The notes: a model not told the origin generated them from the letters alone. A stretch of 15,346 nt of DNA from Tardiphaga sp. (GCA_014377915.1 JACMOT010000521.1:1-15346), one strand, 5' to 3'; shown: positions 7,752-15,304, numbered from the stretch's first letter. Made by a program: numbers and translations.

Positions 7752-7956
7752 CTACTGGCAACGAGCACGCATTGCTTCCTTAAGCCGTTCGATATCTTCG
7801 CCAATCTTGCAGTCGTCCGGGGCACCGCTTTCGCGTAGTCATGTTTATTATGCTTCGATACGCCGCAATTACTGACGTTTGCCGAGCATGATCTGCTGCA
7901 CTGCAATCGCATTGTCTCTGCGCTTTCGGTGGCGCATCCGATCGGCGGGTTGGCAT
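7752..7956 (-). pseudogene. Frameshifted small hypothetical gene
   Basis: Starting at the ATG at 7956 the frame reads MPTRRSDAPPKAQRQCDC, then AADHARQTSVIAAYRSI and MTTRKRCPG, then turns into low-quality sequence (RLQDWRRYRTA) and stops at TAA 7782-7780. One frame over, from about 7820, the reading is DDCKIGEDIERLKEAMRARC and Q, ending at TAG 7754-7752. That segment is a clean amphipathic helix with a natural stop. Restoring one base within the CCCCGGACGAC stretch would join the two halves into a protein of about 67 residues. I do not know a function; the DDCKIGEDIERLKE-type tail resembles small hypothetical proteins of Bradyrhizobium from memory only. It could instead be two unrelated frames that happen to look plausible. 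Confidence 0.45.
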
Positions 7957-8126
7957 AAACCAAATCTACGCTGGCTCGTCCTCTTTCGTGCTACATAAAT
8001 ACCACTACATTTATTCTTGAAACCGCCGATGTAGTTGGCGATGCGGCCGGTATTGCACTTTTTATCCTGAGTGGCTTCCGGCCCAAGCCTGAGCAGCCGC
8101 GCCGCGCCAGTGTCGGGACAGAGCGC

Positions 8127-9158
8127 CTATGGCGTTCCGATGGCGTAGATCAAGCCGAGACTCATGGTGGCCAGCACGATCAGTGAGGTCGTAACGGCGA
8201 GCACGACACGCAGCCCGGCCTGCGCAACTGTCTTCACATCCACACCGAGACCTAATGCCGCCATTGAGATGGTCGTCAGAATGGTCGCTGTGGTTGCCAC
8301 GGGCTTGAGCAAGCCAGCCGGGATCAATCCGAGCGAACGCAGCGCGGCGACCAGCAGAAAGCCGAGAATGAACCATGGCACCAGTTGGAGCAGGCCGAGG
8401 CGCGGGCGCCCTTGTTGCGTGTCGGCGTTGTCGGTGCGCAAACGGCCCGCGATGAGGGACAGCCCCAGGACGACAGGCCCGAGCATCAGCACGCGAACCA
8501 GTTTGACCACGGTACCTATCTGGTTGCTGAGGGCCCCGATGGGAAGCGTCGCAGCGAGCACTTGCGGCACGGCATAAACGGTCAGTCCGGCAAGGATGCC
8601 GTATTGCGTCAATGACATCGTCAAAACCGGGACGAGGAGCGGAAGCGCGAGCACGACCACGACACCCAGAACGGCCGTAAAGGCGATGGAAGAAGCGACA
8701 TCGTCGCTCTCCGCATCGATGACGGGTGCGACGGCCGCGATGGCGGAGTTGCCGCAGATCGAATTGCCGCAGGCAATAAGAATGGACATTTTCCGCGGCA
8801 GCCCCAAACCGCGGCAGATGCCGTAGCTGGTTGCGATCGCGACCGCGACAATCAGAGCAATGCCCACCAACAGAAGTGGACCCAGTGCGACGACGGTGGC
8901 GACGCTGATGGAGGCACCAAGCAGCACGACCGCCACTTCGAGGAGGATCTTGCTACTGAACCGGACACCATCGTCCCATGACGCGCCCGGGGTCCAGAAG
9001 CTGCGAACAACGACGCCGAGGATGATCGCCAGCACCAGCGCTTCCAGGTAGGGCTCATGGAAAAGCCGAACCTCGATCGCTTCCATCACAGTCGCGACGA
9101 TTGTCAACGCGACGCAAAGCAAAATACCGGGCAGAAAGCTCAATAATCGCGTGGGCAT
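8127..9158 (-). CDS. YeiH/UPF0324 family membrane transporter (putative sulfate exporter family)
   Basis: The protein is about 343 residues with roughly ten hydrophobic segments. The family signature GNSICGNSAIAAVAPVI lies in the middle, preceded by SSKILLEVAVVLLGASIS near the start and followed by LGPVVLGLSL and AALGLGVDVKTVAQAG near the end. This matches the YeiH group, annotated as putative sulfate exporters. The ATG at 9158 is preferred: GAGG lies eight bases upstream, and the protein then begins MPTRLLSFLPGILL as in relatives. An ATG at 9221 would add 21 residues and also has a GGAA upstream, so it is possible. The gene diverges from a LysR regulator, the usual yeiE/yeiH type of arrangement, which suggests control by that regulator. 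The transported ion has not been read from sequence. Confidence 0.88.
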   Translation of the reverse strand: MPTRLLSFLPGILLCVALTIVATVMEAIEVRLFHEPYLEALVLAIILGVVVRSFWTPGASWDDGVRFSSKILLEVAVVLLGASISVATVVALGPLLLVGIALIVAVAIATSYGICRGLGLPRKMSILIACGNSICGNSAIAAVAPVIDAESDDVASSIAFTAVLGVVVVLALPLLVPVLTMSLTQYGILAGLTVYAVPQVLAATLPIGALSNQIGTVVKLVRVLMLGPVVLGLSLIAGRLRTDNADTQQGRPRLGLLQLVPWFILGFLLVAALRSLGLIPAGLLKPVATTATILTTISMAALGLGVDVKTVAQAGLRVVLAVTTSLIVLATMSLGLIYAIGTP

Positions 9159-9737
9159 GGGATCAGCCTCAATGAGGGTGTGGGCGGAAAGGTTCGCCCT
9201 TTCGAACCATGTCATAGGCATGCGTTGGTTCCGATGGGTGAAACCTAGCTTTGATGAATTGAGTTATCCAATTGATTGTACGACTTGGATTGATCGATTT
9301 TTTCGATGTGTCACGATGCGCTCCGTCGTTCTGGAATGCTCGTTCGCGCATTGCGATGAGCAAACTCGCAGGACCGAGGTCACACCGCGAAGTCGAAGGG
9401 GGCGTGGTCTTGACGATCCGGACGCGGCTTGCCGAGCCGACCGCACTTCTCAAATCGCGTCCTATGACGGCGCTCAACGTGACACGACTTCGCGCGGCGT
9501 CCGGCGCTGGTCGGCGGTGTGATCTGAACGCTTGGGCTGCATGTGACCGTTAGGAGCGTACACCGCTGAGCACGGGCAAAGCCGGTTTTAATTGCCATCG
9601 GGATGCGATACTTTTTACCGTGGTCCCCGCGTGTCACGACAAGACGTCCCGTGGCGCCAATGATTCCACCACTTCTGAACCGAATGATCGCGGATGCATG
9701 ACGACATCGACGACCTTGTATCTGCGAGCGGCCTCGC
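9159..9737. other. Divergent intergenic region between the yeiH-like gene and lysR
   Basis: These 579 bases are long for a divergent promoter region. Several short frames are open on both strands, but none shows a family motif, a good ribosome binding site and coding-like composition together. The segment 9240-9310 is AT-rich and carries the inverted repeat listed separately; promoters for both neighbours probably lie there. The rest (9380-9700) may be degraded coding sequence but I cannot name it. Confidence 0.4.
9266..9290. promoter_or_regulatory. Candidate LysR-type operator
   Basis: ATCCAA (9266-9271) and TTGGAT (9285-9290) form a perfect inverted repeat with a 13-base AT-rich spacer. 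It lies about 110 bases upstream of the yeiH-like ATG, in the only AT-rich part of this divergent region. The spacing and dyad symmetry suit a LysR-family site, but no binding consensus for this regulator is known to me. Confidence 0.3.
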
Positions 9738-10616
9738 ATGACGCTTGAGCAATTGCGTATATTCATCGCGGTCGCGGAGAGACAGCACGTCACGCGAGCC
9801 GCGATCGAGCTTAATCTCACGCAATCCGCGACGAGCGCGGCGATCGCCGCTCTCGAATCCCGCTATGGTATCAAGCTCTTCGATCGCGTCGGGCGAGGTA
9901 TCGTGCTCACGCAGATCGGCCGACAGTTTCTGGTCGAAGCCCGCGCGGTGGTTACACGTGCCAAAGCCGCATCTCGGGTACTCGACGATCTCGCGGGATT
10001 AAAGCGTGGGTCGCTGTCCATCGCCGCCAGCCACACGGTGGCAAATTATTGGCTACCGGCACGTATCCAGAGGTTCAAGATCGCGTATCCGGGAATTGAT
10101 ATCAGAATGGCGATTGCCAATACCGAGCAGGTCGCCCAACTTGTGCATCACGGCAACATGGATTTCGGCTTCGTCGAAGGCGACGTGAAGGATCAGACTC
10201 TTCAGGTCCGGAAATTCGAGGGTGATGCGCTGGTCGTCGTTGTCGGCAAGACTCATCCGCTGGCCCGGTCCAACCGCGTGACGACCAGAAATCTGACCAG
10301 TACATGCTGGATCTTGCGAGAACCCGGCTCGGGCACGCGAGCCATGTTTGAACAAGGCCTTCGCAAACACGGCCTCAAGATCGCTGATCTGAAAGTCTCC
10401 CTTGAGCTTCCGTCGAATGAGGCAATCAGGACCGCGATCGAGGCCGGTTAATGCGCGACCGCCATCTCGGATCTGGTTGCTAAGCCTTCGCTCGATGCCA
10501 AGACGCTTTATCGCCTCAAGATCGATTTTCCGAAGCGGTCCTTCACATTGCTTCGCCACAAGGAGCGATATGCCTCGCTCGCCGAGAAGGCCTTCATCGA
10601 TTCACTTGGTATTTAA
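9738..10616 (+). pseudogene. LysR-family transcriptional regulator interrupted by an in-frame stop codon
   Basis: The gene begins MTLEQLRIFIAVAERQHVTR and contains a clear LysR winged helix-turn-helix (AAIELNLTQSATSAAIAALE, residues about 21-40, then LFDRVGRGIVLT). The effector-binding domain starts near residue 92 (RGSLSIAASHTVANYWLP). At codon 238 there is a TAA (10449-10451). The same frame then continues with CATAISDLVAKPSLDAKTLY, RLKIDFPKRSFTLLRHKE and ends FIDSLGI at TAA 10614-10616. The ATAISDL and FTLLRHKERY segments are the usual last part of the LysR effector domain. The gene would therefore be a normal 292-residue regulator without the stop. The truncated 237-residue product lacks the end of the effector domain and is probably non-functional or constitutively altered. 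It diverges from the yeiH-like transporter and was presumably its regulator. Confidence 0.85.
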
Positions 10617-10682
10617 ACCAGTCCGCCAGGCCAATACCGGCGACCGTGGATCCCGTCGCGGCTGGTCGGGCGAGAAAAACCT

Positions 10683-12542
10683 TCACACCCCGAACTGCAG
10701 TCGCGCCAGCCGCGCATACAACCCGCCCGCGGCGACCAGCGAGGCATGGGTACCCTGCTCGACGATGCGGCCTTGCTCCATCACCAGGATGCGGTCGCAG
10801 GACAGCACGGTGGCGAGGCGATGCGCGATCACCAGCGTGGTACGGTGCTTCATCAGCTCTTCCAGCGCGGTCTGCACCAGCGTCTCGGATTCCGCGTCGA
10901 GCGCCGAGGTGGCTTCATCGAGCAGCAGCAGCGGCGCGTCGCGCAGGATGGCGCGGGCGATCGCGATGCGCTGGCGCTGGCCGCCGGACAACGTCACGCC
11001 GCGCTCGCCGAGCTCGGCGTCGAACCCGCCCGGCAGGCGACCGATGAATTCGGTGGCATGGGCGAGACTGGCGGCGTGCTCGACCTCGGCATCGCTGGCA
11101 CCGGGCCGGCCGAAGCGGATGTTTTCACGCGCGGTGGCGGCGAACACCACGGAATCCTGCGCCACCAGCGCGATGCGCTGGCGAAGCTCCCGCGGATCGG
11201 CGTCGCGGACCGGCACGCCGTCGAACGAAATCACGCCGCCCTTGGGATCGTAGAACCGCAGCAGCAGATGAAACAGCGTGCTCTTGCCGGCGCCGCTGGG
11301 CCCGACAATGGCGACCTTCTCGCCGGATTTCACCGAAAGCGAGACGTCCTCGGCCGACAGGATGTCGGGCCGCGTCGGATAGGCGAAGCTGACATGGTCG
11401 AACACCACGTCGCCGCGCGCCGGCCGCGGCATCGCAAGCGGCTTGGCGGGAGCCTCGACGTCGGATTTGACGTTGAGGATTTCGAACAGTCGCTCGGCGG
11501 CGCCGGACGCGGCCGAGACCTCGCCCCAGACTTCGCTGAGCTGGCCGAGGCTGGAAGCGGCGAACGCCGCGTAGAGCACGAACTGGCCGAGCCGGCCCGG
11601 CGTCAGCGAGCCGATCAGCACGTCATGCGAGCCGACCCAGAGAATACCGACCACGCTGGAGAACACGATGAAGATGATGATCGCGGTCAATACGGCGCGG
11701 GCGCGCGTGGTGCTGACCGCGGCGGCATAGGACCGCTCCACGCCGCCGCCGAAACGGGCATTGGCGAGGCCTTCATTGGTGTAGGCCTGCACGGTGCGGA
11801 TCGAGCCGACCAGTTCGCCGGCATAGGCGGAGGCCTCCGCCAGCGTGTCCTGCGCCTCGCGCGACAGCCGGCGCACCCAGCGCCCGAACGCGACCAACGG
11901 AATCACGATCAGCGGAATCGCCGCCAGCACGAAGCCGGACAGTTTCGGACTGGTGATCACCATCATGGAGGCGGCGCCGATAAACAGCACGATGTTGCGC
12001 AGCGCGATCGACACCGAGGCGCCGACGGCGGATTTGATCTGGGTAGTGTCGGCGGTGAGCCGCGACACCAGTTCGCCGGAACGCGACGAATCGAAAAACG
12101 CCGGCGACAGCGCGGTGAGATGGGCGAACACATCGCGGCGCAGATCGGCGACAATGCGCTCGCCGATGGTCATGACCAGGTAATAACGCGAGGCGCTGGC
12201 GCCGGCCAGCACCGCGACCACCGCGATCATCACGCTGAAATAGCTGTTGATGAGCGCGATACCTTCGGGGCTGAAGCCGAAATCGATCATGCGGCGCGCC
12301 GCGATCGGCACCACCAGCGTGGTCAGCGCCGCGACCGTCAGCGAGATCAGCGCTAGCACCGCGCGGCCGCGATAGCGTCCGACATAGGGCGCCAGCGCCA
12401 GCAGCGGCTTCAATTTGGCCCGGCTGGGCGCCGGAACATCGACCACGGCATCGACCAGAGAGGGTTCGGGAAGTACCGGTTCTGGCTGCGGAGCCAGGGG
12501 ATTTGGGCCGCGGGGGACGTCTAGCCGTTCGACTGCGCTCAT
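10683..12542 (-). CDS. ABC transporter, fused permease and ATPase (MsbA/lipid-exporter-like half transporter)
   Basis: The 619-residue protein has an exporter-type transmembrane domain (about residues 45-330) followed by an ATPase domain. It starts with a proline-rich cytoplasmic segment. The ATPase motifs are all present: Walker [10 protein letters not shown] (about 414-422), Q-loop VAQD (about 460), signature LSGGQRQR (about 518-525), Walker [13 protein letters not shown] (about 538-549) and H-loop IAHRLATV. Homodimers of this type export lipids, peptides or drugs; the substrate is not predictable. The start at 12542 (MSAVERLD) was chosen; an ATG at 12551 and a TTG at 12554 are in frame, but the GAGG before them is only a few bases away. 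It diverges from rpmE. A GC-rich open frame on the opposite strand is a shadow of this gene. Confidence 0.92.
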   Translation of the reverse strand: MSAVERLDVPRGPNPLAPQPEPVLPEPSLVDAVVDVPAPSRAKLKPLLALAPYVGRYRGRAVLALISLTVAALTTLVVPIAARRMIDFGFSPEGIALINSYFSVMIAVVAVLAGASASRYYLVMTIGERIVADLRRDVFAHLTALSPAFFDSSRSGELVSRLTADTTQIKSAVGASVSIALRNIVLFIGAASMMVITSPKLSGFVLAAIPLIVIPLVAFGRWVRRLSREAQDTLAEASAYAGELVGSIRTVQAYTNEGLANARFGGGVERSYAAAVSTTRARAVLTAIIIFIVFSSVVGILWVGSHDVLIGSLTPGRLGQFVLYAAFAASSLGQLSEVWGEVSAASGAAERLFEILNVKSDVEAPAKPLAMPRPARGDVVFDHVSFAYPTRPDILSAEDVSLSVKSGEKVAIVGPSGAGKSTLFHLLLRFYDPKGGVISFDGVPVRDADPRELRQRIALVAQDSVVFAATARENIRFGRPGASDAEVEHAASLAHATEFIGRLPGGFDAELGERGVTLSGGQRQRIAIARAILRDAPLLLLDEATSALDAESETLVQTALEELMKHRTTLVIAHRLATVLSCDRILVMEQGRIVEQGTHASLVAAGGLYARLARLQFGV

Positions 12543-12614
12543 GATTTCCATCAACCTCGGATGCCTGCCTCAGATAGGCCCCCGGACCCCGGCTGGCAAT
12601 TGATCTAACCATCC

Positions 12615-12643
12615 TTGTCTTGACGGCATTCCTGCGATATAGA
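12615..12643 (+). promoter_or_regulatory. Promoter for rpmE
   Basis: TTGTCT (12615-12620) and TATAGA (12638-12643) are separated by exactly 17 bases, a good sigma-70 match. Transcription would start near 12650 and give a leader of about 54 bases before the L31 start codon. The ribosome binding site AAGGA is at 12693-12697. Confidence 0.6.
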
Positions 12644-12677
12644 GCGGCCAAATCTGTCCCTCTTACGCCGATATGCA

Positions 12678-12691
12678 GGCGCTAGCGCGCC
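12678..12691 (+). other. Small hairpin in the rpmE leader next to the ribosome binding site
   Basis: GGCGC (12678-12682) and GCGCC (12687-12691) form a perfect 5-base GC stem with a TAGC loop. It ends one base before the AAGGA ribosome binding site. It could modulate L31 translation, but a stem this short also occurs by chance in GC-rich DNA. Confidence 0.3.
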
Positions 12692-12703
12692 GAAGGAATT
12701 GCC

Positions 12704-12961
12704 ATGAAAGCCGATGTTCACCCCGATTATCACGCCATCACCGTTGTCATGACCGATGGCACCGAGTTCCACACCCGCTCGACTTGGGGCAAGGCGGGCG
12801 ACAAGCTGAACCTCGACATCGATGCCAAGACCCATCCGGCGTGGACCGGCGGTTCCGCCCAGATGCTCGATCGCGGCGGCCGCGTATCGCGCTTCCAGAA
12901 GAAATTTTCCGGCTTCCTCAAGAAGGACGAGCCGGCCAAGGACGAGGCGGCTTCGGCCTGA
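12704..12961 (+). CDS. rpmE: 50S ribosomal protein L31
   Basis: The 85-residue protein begins [20 protein letters not shown] and continues [20 protein letters not shown], then HPAWTGG and [13 protein letters not shown]. These are the hallmark segments of L31, which joins the large subunit late and bridges to the 30S head. It contains no cysteine at all, so it is the zinc-free form; the zinc-binding type carries a CxxC motif. The C-terminal tail ([14 protein letters not shown]) is an acidic/lysine-rich extension as in other rhizobial L31 proteins. The start has AAGGA seven bases upstream. A clear promoter and a strong terminator flank it, so it is a single-gene transcript. Confidence 0.96.
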   Translation: MKADVHPDYHAITVVMTDGTEFHTRSTWGKAGDKLNLDIDAKTHPAWTGGSAQMLDRGGRVSRFQKKFSGFLKKDEPAKDEAASA

Positions 12962-12978
12962 TCGTCGGGATTTCTGCG

Positions 12979-13006
12979 AAAACGCCCCGCTTCGCGGGGC
13001 GTTTTT
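12979..13006 (+). terminator. Strong rho-independent terminator of rpmE
   Basis: A perfect 12-base stem, left arm AAAACGCCCCGC (12979-12990) and right arm GCGGGGCGTTTT (12994-13005) with a TTC loop, is followed by a further T at 13006. It begins 18 bases after the L31 stop. The A-rich left flank means it may also work in the reverse direction, for the leftward acyltransferase gene that ends at 13056. Confidence 0.9.
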
Positions 13007-13055
13007 CGTTGTGAAGGGCTCAAGCTCCTCGCCGCAATGAAGCCGGGGACCGATG

Positions 13056-14144
13056 TCAGGCGCCGACCACGCGCGGATGATCCTTGTTCGGACCAAACCC
13101 GTCGACGATCGCCTTGCGGCCGGGCATTTCAACGAATCGGTAGCTCAGTTCCGACAGACCCCAGATCGCGGCAACGCAGACGCCGGCGGCGCCGATATAG
13201 ACCGCTTCGGTCTCGCCGAAATACCGCCAGGTCCGCACCGCGAAGCTGATGAACAGCGGATGGATCAGATAGATCGAGTAGGAGATGATGCCGAGCCGGT
13301 AGACCAGTGCGTTGCCGAACAGCGCCTGCGCGGCGCGGCCGTCACGCGACAGCACCGCGACCAACGGAATGAACAGCAGATACAGCGGAAGGTCGCCGCG
13401 GCTCGCCAGCCCAACCATCGCCATCGCGACCAGGATACCGATCACCAGCGCGTCCTGCATCGCCATCGACAACCGGTCGATGATCCCGGCAAAGCGGAAG
13501 ATCGCCAGCCCCAGCGTGAAGCCGGCCACCGCGCGCAGCAGCGGGTAGAACGAATTGCCATTGACGACGTCGAGCGGGCCGCCGGAGCCGCGACCGCTGA
13601 CACTGACGGCATAGATCGCGACCAGGGCCACAACCACCGCCAGCACGGCCGTGAACGCGCTCTTGCGCAAGGTAAAGGCCATCAGGATCGGCAGCAGCAG
13701 ATAGGAGCCCATCTCGGCGCTCGCGGCCCAGGCGACGCCGATCACCGGATAGATGTACAGACCCCAGCCCGACATCATCAGCAGGTTGCCGATCCAGTCC
13801 CACGCCGAATACATGTCCAGCGTTTCCCCGGACAGGCCGGCGGCGATCTTGGCCAGATAGAACAGGCCGATGATGAAATACGCCGGATACAGCCGCGCCA
13901 CGCGCTTCAGCATGAAGGTGGCGAATTTTGCCCGGGTAAGATGCGCGAAGGCGTCGCGATAGGTCAGCGCCATCACATAGCCTGACAGCATGAAGAACAG
14001 GTCGACGATCAGGTAGCCGAATGGAATCCGGAAATACGACGCGGTACCGCCGGTCGAGAGCTGAACATCGCCGAAATGATAGACCACGATGATCGCCGCG
14101 GCGACGCCGCGCACGCCCGTCAACGCCCTGATATCCGCCGCCAT
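13056..14144 (-). CDS. Acyltransferase family 3 (OafA/YrhL-type) integral membrane protein
   Basis: The 362-residue protein has about ten hydrophobic segments and the hallmarks of acyltransferase-3 proteins, which acylate sugars on lipopolysaccharide, exopolysaccharide or similar glycans at the inner membrane. The N-terminus ADIRALTGVRGVAAAIIVVYHF holds the conserved RxxxAxxVVxxH segment, with His23 as the likely catalytic histidine. VDLFFMLSGYVMALTY follows at about 48-63, and RVARLYPAYF is the conserved RRxxRIxPxY-like segment. The C-terminus has SYSIYLIHPLF, typical of the last helices. GGGGA lies about seven bases before the ATG. There is no C-terminal SGNH domain. Glycan and acyl group cannot be predicted. 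It lies downstream of the rcdA-like gene, 73 bases away, and may share its transcript. Confidence 0.9.
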   Translation of the reverse strand: MAADIRALTGVRGVAAAIIVVYHFGDVQLSTGGTASYFRIPFGYLIVDLFFMLSGYVMALTYRDAFAHLTRAKFATFMLKRVARLYPAYFIIGLFYLAKIAAGLSGETLDMYSAWDWIGNLLMMSGWGLYIYPVIGVAWAASAEMGSYLLLPILMAFTLRKSAFTAVLAVVVALVAIYAVSVSGRGSGGPLDVVNGNSFYPLLRAVAGFTLGLAIFRFAGIIDRLSMAMQDALVIGILVAMAMVGLASRGDLPLYLLFIPLVAVLSRDGRAAQALFGNALVYRLGIISYSIYLIHPLFISFAVRTWRYFGETEAVYIGAAGVCVAAIWGLSELSYRFVEMPGRKAIVDGFGPNKDHPRVVGA

Positions 14145-14217
14145 GTCGATGTCCCCGTTCCGAACGCGCAGCCTAGCGCATGCGGGACTGTCGGAGAACC
14201 GACTTAGTTGGGGGCGC

Positions 14218-14730
14218 CTAGCGCTCGAACGCGGCCTTCAGCCGGTTCATCTGCGGCACCAGCGGATTGCCGATCGCGGCGCGCTCGGCCGTCGAGGCAT
14301 GGATCGAGACGTCGAGGCGGCGCACCTTGCTCTGCAACGTCATCGAGCGCGTGATCAGCGCCTGCAACTGCTCCGGTAATTTGCCGACCATGTCGTTCGG
14401 GCTCGGATCGGCGGCGCTGAGCTTGACCTTGGTCTTTTCGCGGTTGGCCTGGTTGAGCGTCATTTCGCCCTCTTTGACCGCGCGGTGCAGCAGCAGCCAG
14501 GACGCCAGCTGCATCAGCCGGGTGGTCAGCCGCATGCTTTCGGTGGCGTAGGTCAGGCTGACGGAGCGGTCCAGCGCCTTGGCCTCGGAGCGCCCGGCGC
14601 CATCGAGATAGGCCGCGGTCTCCTCGACCAGGTCCATGCCCTCGCGGAACAGCGTCGCGAACGCCGCGGAATTGGTCAGCCGCTCGCTGAACTGAACGAG
14701 CGCGGGTTCGCTGTGCAAAAGGTCCGACAT
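14218..14730 (-). CDS. rcdA: DUF1465 protein, RcdA-like (regulator of CtrA degradation)
   Basis: The 170-residue helical protein contains FATLFREGMDLVEETAAYLD, then YATESMRLTTRLMQLASWLL followed by LHRAVKEGEM. These are the most conserved segments of the DUF1465/RcdA family. In Caulobacter RcdA works with CpdR and PopA as an adaptor that delivers CtrA and other cell-cycle proteins to the ClpXP protease; that role is known there, and for this organism it is inferred. The C-terminus (LQSKVRRLDVSIHASTAERA and onward) is a second helical stretch present in rhizobial members. GAGG lies eight bases before the ATG. The family call is firm; the exact adaptor role in this organism is less sure. Confidence 0.85.
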   Translation of the reverse strand: MSDLLHSEPALVQFSERLTNSAAFATLFREGMDLVEETAAYLDGAGRSEAKALDRSVSLTYATESMRLTTRLMQLASWLLLHRAVKEGEMTLNQANREKTKVKLSAADPSPNDMVGKLPEQLQALITRSMTLQSKVRRLDVSIHASTAERAAIGNPLVPQMNRLKAAFER

Positions 14731-14860
14731 AGTTAACGCCTCACGCCACTTGTTTCGCAGCCCGCTCTGAAGTCGCGGCCGGCTTTATGATGAACAAATC
14801 ATTGCGCGTGCGGGGCGGAGAGTCCAGCGGTGGAAAATTAAAGAAGTGTTTATGGTAACC

Positions 14861-14890
14861 AAAAAAAAAGAGCCGCCGTTTCCGGCGGCT
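14861..14890 (-). terminator. Strong leftward rho-independent terminator
   Basis: On the minus strand AGCCGCCG (14890-14883), loop GAAA, and CGGCGGCT (14878-14871) form an 8-base GC stem, followed after one base by nine T residues (14869-14861). The long T run is on the minus-strand side only, so it ends leftward transcripts. No protein gene lies immediately upstream on that strand, which is why a small RNA is proposed. Confidence 0.88.
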
Positions 14891-14957
14891 TTGAAGTTGA
14901 TAACAGGGAGGCGTCAAACAGAGTGGACAGGAGCCACTCGGTGTCCAAACAAGGACG
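14861..14957 (-). ncRNA. Candidate trans-acting small RNA with CU-rich anti-Shine-Dalgarno motifs
   Basis: Reading leftward, hairpin 1 is GTCC (14956-14953) with GGAC (14946-14943). Hairpin 2 is GAGTGG (14939-14934) and CCACTC (14926-14921) with loop CTCCTGT. An unpaired stretch around 14913-14906 contains CCTCCC, and then the terminator hairpin with nine T residues follows. Both the loop and the linker could pair with GGAG-type ribosome binding sites. This layout resembles Hfq-binding rhizobial sRNAs such as the AbcR/alpha-r15 and alpha-r14 families, which expose CUCC motifs. The 5' end is not fixed, because no clear promoter was found; transcription could start further right, in the AT-rich stretch to about 15000. 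A 66-codon open frame on this strand runs through the terminator and is not credible as a gene. Confidence 0.5.
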
Positions 14958-15165
14958 ATTTAAGTAATATGCGAGAAAGCTTAATTGCGGGTAAATGAGC
15001 GGTTTTTGTAAGATTTTCTTGGCCATCCAGCGATGGTCGAAGTGTATCAAAACGGGACTCTGCCAGAGCTCGCCCTACGAATGGAAACCACTCGCAAATC
15101 CCGCCCCGTCATTGCGAGTTTGGGACCGGCCTTTTGGCTGATCCTGAGATATCAAAGATAGGACT

Positions 15166-15304
15166 CGTGTCCCGGACGCGGTGCGGCATTCTTATGCCGC
15201 TCCGCAGAGCCGGGACCGTATCAGGCAACGACGTTTTTGGCGGTCCCGGCTCTGCAGCTCATGACGCCTCCTGCGGAGGCGCATTGCGCTGCGTCCGGAA
15301 CAAG
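15166..15304. repeat. Complex palindromic intergenic repeat (Bradyrhizobium-type)
   Basis: Nested inverted repeats fill this segment. The outer arms are TGTCCCGGACGC (15168-15179) and GCGTCCGGAACA (15291-15302), pairing at 11 of 12 positions. Inside are a hairpin GCGGCAT/ATGCCGC (15183-15200, loop TCTT), 14-base perfect arms GCAGAGCCGGGACC (15204-15217) and GGTCCCGGCTCTGC (15242-15255), and a hairpin CGCCTCC/GGAGGCG (15265-15281, loop TGC). This cloverleaf-like shape, with cccggacgcggtgcggcat-type sequence, resembles a dispersed repeat that I recall as abundant in Bradyrhizobium and relatives. No coding sequence or transposase is associated. Confidence 0.75.

Larger units (their letters stand above)
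7570..8126. other. AT-richer gap between the redox operon and the yeiH-like gene
   Basis: These 557 bases hold no intact gene that I trust. The left part carries the candidate operon promoter. The middle carries a frameshifted small gene (listed separately). At 7995-8014 there is a short inverted repeat, ATAAAT and ATTTAT with an 8-base spacer, with CTACAT repeated directly at 7991 and 8005. The base composition is lower in GC than the flanking genes. The right end, 8060-8126, is GC-rich again and looks like ordinary downstream sequence of the yeiH-like gene. Confidence 0.5.

Noticed and set aside
7643..7963. A 106-codon minus-strand open frame in the gap before the multicopper oxidase
   Set aside because: Its composition is not protein-like, and it overlaps the better-supported frameshifted small gene in different frames.
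7995..8014. ATAAAT-N8-ATTTAT inverted repeat as a regulator site
   Set aside because: The arms are short and AT-only in AT-rich DNA, no known site matches, and neither neighbouring gene starts close by.
9380..9820. A 146-codon minus-strand open frame across the lysR start
   Set aside because: It overlaps the start of lysR on the opposite strand, has no family motif and is rich in Arg, Cys and Ser.
10449..10451. Recoding of the LysR TAA as a sense codon
   Set aside because: TAA is not used for selenocysteine or pyrrolysine, and no slippery sequence precedes it. A nonsense mutation or sequencing error is simpler.
10746..12356. A 536-codon open frame on the plus strand
   Set aside because: It lies fully inside the ABC transporter gene on the other strand. 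Its product is a low-complexity Gly/Ala/Arg/His/Asp mix with no domain motif, typical of a GC-rich shadow frame.
13053..13985. A 310-codon open frame on the plus strand
   Set aside because: It is antisense to the acyltransferase gene and rich in Gln, Arg, Asp and His with no recognisable fold; it is a shadow frame.
14820..14824. GAGTC (GANTC, CcrM methylation site) upstream of the rcdA-like gene as a cell-cycle control signal
   Set aside because: A single GANTC site is expected by chance at this length, and no clear CtrA box accompanies it.
14850..15050. A 66-codon minus-strand open frame
   Set aside because: It runs through the strong terminator hairpin and its T run (which it reads as ALFFWLP) and has no ribosome binding site or homology that I recognise.
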